A stretch of 64,000 nt of DNA. Source: Gammaproteobacteria bacterium (lineage in GTDB: Bacteria > Pseudomonadota > Gammaproteobacteria > Granulosicoccales > Granulosicoccaceae). The position numbers and the translations under genes are program-made. Each line of letters starts with the position of its first letter. Position 1 is the stretch's first letter. Location: NCBI GenBank assembly GCA_002746645.1, contig PDPU01000026.1, positions 1 through 64,000 of the forward strand. The letters are read 5' to 3'. Of this stretch, positions 58,464 to 64,000 are shown one piece after another. The notes under the pieces were generated by a model, which saw only the letters and a list, made by a program, of their open reading frames with translations, was not told the DNA's origin and searched no databases.

Positions 58464-59069
58464 TCAGCGCTTGCCGATCATGGGCTCGGTCCCGTCGCGC
58501 AGACGCTGGATGTTGCTGCGGTGCGTGCAGAAGAGAAGCACACCGATGATCAGAAAGGCCAGAGCATAGGTATCCTTGCCGACTGCGAGCAGGTAGATCG
58601 GTACCAGCGCGAAGGTGACGAGTGCAGCCAGCGAGGAGCGACGGAACACGAGCGCAATCGCCAGCCAGCTCAGGATGGCGAGAAAGCCCGTGCCCGGTGC
58701 CATGCCGAGCAGCGCGCCGAAGGCCGTGGCCACGCCCTTGCCACCGCGGAAGTTGAAGAACACGGGACGGAGATGGCCGAGAAACGCGGCGAGGGCGACC
58801 AGTGCCACGGTGGGTGCGTCGCCAATGATGGCGCTTGTCAGCAATACCGGCAGATAGCCCTTGAGCGCATCGCCGAGGAGCGTGATCGCGGCGGCTTTTT
58901 TGCCACCCAGGCGCAGTACGTTGGTGGCGCCGGGGTTGCCTGAGCCTTCACCTCGCGGATCCGGCAGGCCGAGCAGGCGGCAGGTAATGATGGCGGCCGA
59001 GAGCGAGCCCGCGAGATAGGCGAGGGTGGCGGAAACAGCGGCCGTGAGCAAGGTGGCTGGGTCGAGCAC
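58464..59069 (-). CDS. plsY: Glycerol-3-phosphate acyltransferase PlsY
   Basis: PlsY is the membrane enzyme that acylates glycerol-3-phosphate from acyl-phosphate, the first step of phospholipid synthesis. It has about five helices and the conserved loops GSLSAAIITCRLLGLPDPRGEGSGNPGATNVLR (quoted in parts: GSGNPGATN), GHLRPVFFNFRGGKGVATAFG and a later FRRSS block. The length of 201 aa is normal. The start is GTG at 59069. It ends 6 bases from the convergent tsaD stop. Confidence 0.94.
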   Translation of the reverse strand: MLDPATLLTAAVSATLAYLAGSLSAAIITCRLLGLPDPRGEGSGNPGATNVLRLGGKKAAAITLLGDALKGYLPVLLTSAIIGDAPTVALVALAAFLGHLRPVFFNFRGGKGVATAFGALLGMAPGTGFLAILSWLAIALVFRRSSLAALVTFALVPIYLLAVGKDTYALAFLIIGVLLFCTHRSNIQRLRDGTEPMIGKR

Positions 59070-59303
59070 GTCGGGAACCCCGGGCAGTTGGCGGGCCTTC
59101 GCATTCTAGCCTTTGTAGCGTTGCCTGCTGCCGGTTTTCGAGCGTCTCGAGACGTCTGCCGGTGGCAGTTCGCCGTTTGCGGTGATCCGGAGAAAGGCGT
59201 CAAGGACATCCAGTAACTGTTAAATGTCTGCGGAATCGGGTAGGCTGACGAATCAGGCGTTTCCGAACGATGTGTCTTGTCGTGCTCGAACTTGTTTGCA
59301 GCG

Positions 59304-60242
59304 ATGAAATCCGTTAGCCAGGCCATTTCCGTCAACAGTGTTGCCAGCCACGTTGGTGAGCACTGGCGTGCCTATCTCGAAGTCACCAAGCCGAAAGTGG
59401 TGCTGCTGCTTGTCTTCACGGCACTTGCAGGTATGGCACTGGCGGTACCGGGATGGCTGCCACTGCAGGAAACCGTGTTCGGCCTGCTCGGCATAGGACT
59501 CGCCTCGGGCTCGGCCGCAGCCATCAATCACGTGGTCGACCGGCGCTGCGATGCCATCATGCGACGCACCGAGAACCGTCCGTTGCCACGAGGTGAACTG
59601 ACTTCGACACAGTGCCTCGTCTTTGCCTCTGCCATTGGCATCCTTGCCATGGCCATTCTCGTGTTCCTCGTGAATCCACTGACGGCCGTGCTGACCTTTC
59701 TCTCCCTGATCGGTTACGCGGTGGTCTATACCATGTACCTCAAGCGCGCAACGCCGCAGAACATCGTCATCGGCGGTGCTGCCGGTGCCATGCCGCCGGT
59801 ACTCGGCTGGGCGGCGGTCACGGGTTCGGTCACGTTCGATGCGCTGCTCCTGTTCCTGATCATCTTCATCTGGACACCACCGCACTTCTGGGCGCTTGCC
59901 ATCCACCGTCGTGAAGACTATGCCAGGGTGAACATTCCGATGCTGCCCGTGACGCATGGTGTTCACTGCACGCGCATCCACATCCTGCTCTATACCGTCC
60001 TTCTGTTCTTCATCTCGCTCTTGCCCTGGCTCAGCCACATGAGTGGGCTCCTGTATCTCGTTGGCGCCATTGCACTCGGGGCCGTGTTCCTGTATCAGAC
60101 CGTGCTCATGTTCGACGACCGGCGAGAGCGCCAGCCGATCCGAACCTTCGTGTTCTCGATCACCTACCTCATGCTGCTCTTCGGGCTGATGCTGGTCGAT
60201 CACTATCTGCAGCTGTTCATCGGTAGCTCCGTTGCCACCTGA
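59304..60242 (+). CDS. ctaB: Protohaem IX farnesyltransferase (haem O synthase)
   Basis: CtaB/CyoE attaches a farnesyl group to haem B for haem-copper oxidases that use haem O or A. The UbiA-type fold has about nine helices and the substrate motif NHVVDRRCDAIMRRTENRPLPRG. WAAVTGSVTFDALLLF and WTPPHFWALAIHRREDYA follow. From the ATG at 59304 it is 312 aa. No haem A oxidase genes are present in this window; the cbb3 oxidase here uses haem B and C, so this gene implies another terminal oxidase elsewhere. Confidence 0.94.
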   Translation: MKSVSQAISVNSVASHVGEHWRAYLEVTKPKVVLLLVFTALAGMALAVPGWLPLQETVFGLLGIGLASGSAAAINHVVDRRCDAIMRRTENRPLPRGELTSTQCLVFASAIGILAMAILVFLVNPLTAVLTFLSLIGYAVVYTMYLKRATPQNIVIGGAAGAMPPVLGWAAVTGSVTFDALLLFLIIFIWTPPHFWALAIHRREDYARVNIPMLPVTHGVHCTRIHILLYTVLLFFISLLPWLSHMSGLLYLVGAIALGAVFLYQTVLMFDDRRERQPIRTFVFSITYLMLLFGLMLVDHYLQLFIGSSVAT

Positions 60243-60287
60243 TCCACTCGGCCTCGGCAGGGCTGTCTGGCCCACACAGGGTGCAAC

Positions 60288-61091
60288 ATGGACGACAACC
60301 TGTCCCGCGATCGGCACTGGCCGCAACAGGGCGAACTGCGCGGCACGGTGGTACTGGTGCACGGCATCGGAGAGCACAGCGGTCGTTACGAGCGCTTTGC
60401 CACGGCTCTCGCCCAAGCCGGTTTTCGCGTCCACGGATTCGATCTTCCGGGGCACGGTCGTGATCCGGGTCGGCGTGCCGACGTGCAGGATTGGTCGTTG
60501 TTTCTCGACGCCATCGCGGCGCGTGTCGTGGCAGAACGCGAAGCGGCTGCCGCAGCGGGTGCGCCGCTCATCCTCTTCGGTCATTCGATGGGCGGTCTTC
60601 TCTCGCTCGAATACGTACTGTCCGAGCGCCCCGCGCCGCATCTGCTGGTGCTGAGCGCACCGGCCCTGGCCGGTGGTGCTGCCTGGCAACGCCTGACCGC
60701 GCCGCTTGCAGCAGCCCTCGCTGCGCGTCTGCGGCTGCCGACGGGCATTCGCGGCGAGGACCTCTCGCGTGACCCTGAAGTAGCGCGTGACTACTTTGCC
60801 GACCCATTGGTGGAAACGCGCGCATCGACATATCTCGCTGCATCGCTGTTCTCGGCGATGAGGCGGTGTCGAGAAGGGGCGAAAGCGATGCCGTTACCGA
60901 CGCTGGTATTGCATGGTGATCATGATCGCATCGTGCCGCCGGATGCCAGCGCCTGCATCGACGGCGATGATGTGACGCGTCGTGTCTACGCCGGATTGCG
61001 TCACGAACTGCTCAATGAACCGGAAGCCGCCGAGATCACGAGCGACATCATCGTCTGGCTCGAATCTCGGCGGCTTGCCGTCGTTCGCTGA
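60288..61091 (+). CDS. Alpha/beta hydrolase, monoacylglycerol lipase-like
   Basis: The 267-aa protein is of the serine aminopeptidase S33 / lysophospholipase type. The oxyanion region is VLVHGIGEHSGRYERFA, the nucleophile Ser100 is in GHSMGG, the acid is in LHGDHDRIVPP and the histidine is in GLRHELLNEPE. There is no signal peptide, so it is cytoplasmic. The substrate, possibly a lysophospholipid or monoglyceride, is uncertain. It follows ctaB after 45 bases and may be cotranscribed. Confidence 0.88.
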   Translation: MDDNLSRDRHWPQQGELRGTVVLVHGIGEHSGRYERFATALAQAGFRVHGFDLPGHGRDPGRRADVQDWSLFLDAIAARVVAEREAAAAAGAPLILFGHSMGGLLSLEYVLSERPAPHLLVLSAPALAGGAAWQRLTAPLAAALAARLRLPTGIRGEDLSRDPEVARDYFADPLVETRASTYLAASLFSAMRRCREGAKAMPLPTLVLHGDHDRIVPPDASACIDGDDVTRRVYAGLRHELLNEPEAAEITSDIIVWLESRRLAVVR

Positions 61092-63071
61092 TCAGTCGGT
61101 TGCGATGTTCTCCGGACGCTGCCAGGCGCGAATCCAGTCGATTTCCATCGGCGAGGAGAAGTCCGGATCGGCAGGATCCGGACGCGGCGTCCAGTTGCTG
61201 CCCATAACGAGATAGGCCGTGATGTAGCTGCGCTGACGCGCAACCGCTGGGCCACTGACACGTTGCACTTCCTGGCCATCGATGAACCACACCATGAGGT
61301 TGGGTTCCCAGAGCACACTGAAGATGTGGAAATCTTCGTCGAAATCCACACCGGGTTGATGCGCGTACATGGTGGGCGATGAGTGGAAGGTGGTGCCGTC
61401 AACTTCGCTGCGGTAGTGATAGGTCTGGTAGGCGAATTCGGTGTTTTCGCCAAGGAATTCGATGATGTCGATTTCAGGTGCGTTCAATGCCGCCCACTGA
61501 TGAAACAGGAAGAAACTGGTGAGCTTGCCACTGCCGCTCGCTGGACGAATGCGCGCTTCGACATAGCCGTAGGTCATGTTGAAACTGTCGCGCGTGGTAA
61601 TGGCTCCTGCGAGAAACGGCTGGCCATTGGCAGCTTCGAGCAACTCGTCCGGAGTTTCGACGCCACGAATCTGCAGTGCGTTGCCGGTAAAGGCAAACGG
61701 CGAGTAACCGAAGTCGGGTTCGTTGATCGTGTCGACGAAGTACTGAAGCTCACCGTTGATGCTCGTGTCCGGCCCCCAGGGCAGGCGTGTGTTCCAGCGA
61801 CTCGGATCAAGCCCGACATCGTTGAATTCGTCCTCGAACACGATTTCCATGTCGCTGCGAATGATGTCGACATCGGCGTAGCGGTTCTCTTCGAAGGTTA
61901 CCGGCAGCACTGCGGAGGGTGCCGATTCGAGACCGTCGGCATCTACCGAACGGATCGTGTACTCGTAGCTCTCGCCCGGCGTCGGCGCCTGCGTTTCGCA
62001 TGAAAGGAATCGCGTGAAGTTGCAGTCGATGTAGCTTGCCGTATCCCAGTAGCGCTGCATTTCCGCTTCACCCGAGTTCGCGAATTCGCCATCTTCGTCG
62101 GCGGCGATGGTGTCGAGCAGACGCTCGTCGCGATAGATCCTGTAGGCAACCGCGTCTTCAACAGGGTCCCACTGGAATTCTGCCCAGTTCGTGGACACGA
62201 GTTGAGTATGGAAATTCTGCGGTGCCGACAGTGTGCCGTCGGTGGGGCCGGGGTCAGTCGGCTTCGGGGCTTCCGGGTCGTCAGGATCCTTCGAGGGGTC
62301 GGGCGTTTCCGGATCGTCGGGCGTTTCCGGATCGTCGGGCGTTTCCGGATCGTCGGGCGTTTCCGGGTCGTCGGGCGTTTCCGGGTCGTCGTCAGGTGTA
62401 TCCGGGTCAGTAGCTGCTGGCAGGGTGGCGGTTTCCGATCGTGGGCCGAAATTGCGCGGTTCGTCAAAGGCCACGACATACCAGGTGTGGCTGTTGCTCG
62501 AGTCGAGTCCGATTTCGACGAACGGCGACCGGCTCACCGTGGAGATGTATTCGTCGTCGCGATAGATGTTGTAGCCGACTACCGCCACATCGTCACTCGC
62601 GGGTGACCAGGACAGCTGCACCGTGCGGTCATCCAGGCGAACGGCAGAAACGTCGGTGGCTGCCGTCGGGACGCCCGATGCAGGGCCTTTGTCCTTGCCG
62701 GAATCTTCGCCCGGAGTGACCTCTGTCGAGCGAATGGAGTAGTCCATGGTGCCGTTGCGATCGGGGTCGCCGAAGGCGGTGACGTAGAAGCTGGTGCCCT
62801 CATCGGCGTAGCCGTGCCAGCCAGGTTCGCGCGTGGTGGTGGCGTAGGTGTCATTGATGTAGACGTTGTAGCCGGCGGCGCCTTTGACCGCGTGCCAGTC
62901 CAGTTTCACTTCGTTGCCAGTGCGTGTACCGTAGAGGTCGGTCGGGGCAGGCACGAGTGGGCCGACACCTTCCTTTGCCAATGCCACATTTCCGCTGAGC
63001 AGCAGTGCCGCAAGCGCGCCTGCGGTCAAGTGACGGCAAGGAAACACGGTGATTCGACAGGGGGCGTTCAT
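61092..63071 (-). CDS. Secreted modular glycoside hydrolase family 16 protein with fibronectin III domains
   Basis: From the ATG at 63071 the protein has a signal peptide (cleavage after NVALA). Two fibronectin III-like domains lie at about residues 35-115 and 130-215, each with a YNVYINDTY / YNIYRDDEY strand. A DDPETP-repeat linker (about 228-258) and a third fibronectin III domain (about 280-390) follow. The C-terminal GH16 domain (about 415-655) has the retaining-enzyme motif EIDIIEF, with Glu533, Asp535 and Glu538. GH16 enzymes cut beta-1,3/1,4-glucans, agar, carrageenan or porphyran; which one cannot be told. It is 659 aa and overlaps nothing. Confidence 0.9.
   Translation of the reverse strand: MNAPCRITVFPCRHLTAGALAALLLSGNVALAKEGVGPLVPAPTDLYGTRTGNEVKLDWHAVKGAAGYNVYINDTYATTTREPGWHGYADEGTSFYVTAFGDPDRNGTMDYSIRSTEVTPGEDSGKDKGPASGVPTAATDVSAVRLDDRTVQLSWSPASDDVAVVGYNIYRDDEYISTVSRSPFVEIGLDSSNSHTWYVVAFDEPRNFGPRSETATLPAATDPDTPDDDPETPDDPETPDDPETPDDPETPDDPETPDPSKDPDDPEAPKPTDPGPTDGTLSAPQNFHTQLVSTNWAEFQWDPVEDAVAYRIYRDERLLDTIAADEDGEFANSGEAEMQRYWDTASYIDCNFTRFLSCETQAPTPGESYEYTIRSVDADGLESAPSAVLPVTFEENRYADVDIIRSDMEIVFEDEFNDVGLDPSRWNTRLPWGPDTSINGELQYFVDTINEPDFGYSPFAFTGNALQIRGVETPDELLEAANGQPFLAGAITTRDSFNMTYGYVEARIRPASGSGKLTSFFLFHQWAALNAPEIDIIEFLGENTEFAYQTYHYRSEVDGTTFHSSPTMYAHQPGVDFDEDFHIFSVLWEPNLMVWFIDGQEVQRVSGPAVARQRSYITAYLVMGSNWTPRPDPADPDFSSPMEIDWIRAWQRPENIATD
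62299..62388. repeat. 18-bp tandem repeat in the GH16 linker, five copies
   Basis: Five consecutive copies of TCGGGCGTTTCCGGATCG (the last two with a G in place of the A) encode the hexapeptide repeat DDPETP. They form a stiff, acidic proline linker between the second and third fibronectin domains. Confidence 0.95.
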
Positions 63072-63104
63072 GTGCAGTCTCTGAGGGGCGATCCAGCCCA
63101 CAAC

Positions 63105-63119
63105 TTGGGAGTATCCCAA
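63105..63119. promoter_or_regulatory. Perfect palindrome upstream of the GH16 gene
   Basis: TTGGGA-GTA-TCCCAA is a perfect 6-3-6 inverted repeat 34 bases before the GH16 start. Its size and position fit a repressor or activator operator. No regulator gene is adjacent and no other copy was noticed in the window. Confidence 0.4.
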
Positions 63120-63277
63120 TGCTCGCACACGCAATTGGCAGGGCGGCATGTTTTTTTCACCGAAAACTGCCGACACAGATGCCGAAGGCCCACAATGAGT
63201 GAGCCTTCCTAGGTCATGATGCCAGATTACCGACTGGACAGGCGGAGTGCCGGTGGTGGTCTATCGATGCAATCGAA

Positions 63278-64000
63278 TCAAGCTACCCGAGCCTCGAGAA
63301 GATGTGTCTTGATCTTCTTCATCGCCGCCTTCTCGATCTGGCGAATGCGCTCTGCTGACACGCCGAATTCGTCGGCAAGTTCGTGCAGCGTCGACTTTTC
63401 GTCCTGCAACCAGCGGCGTTCGAGAATGGTGCGGCTGCGATCATCGAGAAGTGCAAGTCCTTTCTCGAGACCTTCGTTTTCGACCTCACGCTTGTCCGAT
63501 TGCTCGACCACGATGGATGGATCGTCATGTTCGTGATAGAGCAACTCGGCCGGCGAAAGGCCAACGCGATCGTCACTGTCGCCGGGGATGCCGTCGAAGG
63601 AGTTGTCGCGACCGTGCATGCGCGATTCCATTTCCACGACGACTTTCGGGTCGACGCCGAGGTCGTCGGCCACGGCCTGAACTTCGTCGGCACTGAACCA
63701 GTTGAGCTGCTTGCTGGCGCTGCGGAGCTTGAAGAAGAGCTTCCTCTGCGCTTTCGTGGTTGCGACCTTGACGATGCGCCAGTTGCGGATCACGTACTCG
63801 TGAATTTCCGCACGAATCCAGTGGACAGCGAAGGAAATCAGGCGTACGCCATGATCGGGGTCGAAGCGCTTGACCGCCTTCATGAGCCCGATATTGCCCT
63901 CCTGGACGAGATCCGCCATGGGCAGACCGTAACCCTTGTAGGTCTTGGCAATGTGAACCACGAATCGGAGCTGCGACATGACGAGCTGACGCGCCGCGTC
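63278..64000 (-). CDS. rpoH: RNA polymerase sigma-32 factor RpoH (5' end outside window)
   Basis: This is the heat-shock sigma factor. The visible 240 codons include region 2 (LRFVVHIAKTYKGYGLPMAD, LVQEGNIGLMKAVKRFDPDH and FAVHWIRAEIHEYVIRNWRIVK) and the RpoH box KVATTKAQRKLFFKLR. Region 4 follows with LHELADEFGVSAERIRQIEK. The frame continues to the window edge (DAARQLV before the internal Met), so the N-terminal part with region 1.2 is missing from view. The GH16 gene lies 206 bases downstream in the same direction. Confidence 0.96.
   Translation of the reverse strand, partial: DAARQLVMSQLRFVVHIAKTYKGYGLPMADLVQEGNIGLMKAVKRFDPDHGVRLISFAVHWIRAEIHEYVIRNWRIVKVATTKAQRKLFFKLRSASKQLNWFSADEVQAVADDLGVDPKVVVEMESRMHGRDNSFDGIPGDSDDRVGLSPAELLYHEHDDPSIVVEQSDKREVENEGLEKGLALLDDRSRTILERRWLQDEKSTLHELADEFGVSAERIRQIEKAAMKKIKTHLLEARVA

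Overview
The window is a gene-dense, GC-rich stretch of a gammaproteobacterial chromosome. The lineage call rests on GlyQ/GlyS as separate subunits, RpoH, a DamX-like SPOR protein, FNR, the ponA / pilMNOPQ-aroK-aroB-damX arrangement and the cbb3 oxidase cluster. Many neighbouring genes overlap by 1-4 bases, and several genes use GTG or TTG starts. A genus cannot be named from the sequence. Acidic, low-complexity extracytoplasmic linkers and a secreted GH16 enzyme would fit a marine or saline habitat, but that is inference.

Layout. 1-642: the tail of an IS30-family transposase cutting into a small membrane-protein gene, then a gene-free stretch. 643-5043: overlapping glyQ-glyS-gmhB-acyltransferase operon. 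5045-8823: TatD nuclease (minus), a zinc metallopeptidase, and an uncharacterised P-loop ATPase directly in front of metA. 9018-14508: a DUF3857/transglutaminase protein, an SLC13 permease, trmB, tRNA-Thr(CGT) and a small RRM protein. 14616-22240: GIY-YIG protein, tcdA, a CinA-domain protein, the overlapping minus-strand run dnaG-rsmE-LEA lipoprotein-sirtuin, and fumC. 22391-33118: TSUP permease, gltB, TfoX-like and MAPEG proteins, an IS4 remnant, damX, aroB and aroK. 33163-41233: pilMNOPQ and divergent ponA. 41402-51909: a complete cbb3 oxidase and maturation set (ccoNOQP, ccoG, fixH/ccoH, ccoS, ccoI, TauE/SafE-like protein) with fnr. 52305-64000: rhlE, hemE, gltD, yqeY, rpsU, tsaD, plsY, ctaB, a hydrolase, a modular GH16 protein and the start-truncated rpoH.

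How it works together. The clearest regulatory picture is the microaerobic respiration block. FNR-type boxes stand about 41 bases upstream of predicted start points for ccoN and for the tauE-ccoI-ccoS operon, the second in the intergenic region shared with fnr. FNR therefore probably drives both the structural and the copper-maturation genes. Two normally compact clusters are split here: gltB is 27 kb from gltD-hemE, and dnaG is 36 kb from rpsU-yqeY.

The most unusual feature is the number of short, nearly perfect tandem repeats. Hexamer arrays lie inside damX and inside the nucleotide-binding domain of the CcoI copper ATPase. Arrays of 12, 15 and 18 bp lie inside the LEA lipoprotein signal peptide, RhlE and the GH16 linker. 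Arrays of 9, 16, 20 and 42 bp lie between genes. All coding arrays have unit lengths divisible by three. I found no CRISPR array, no prophage and no clearly new multi-gene system.
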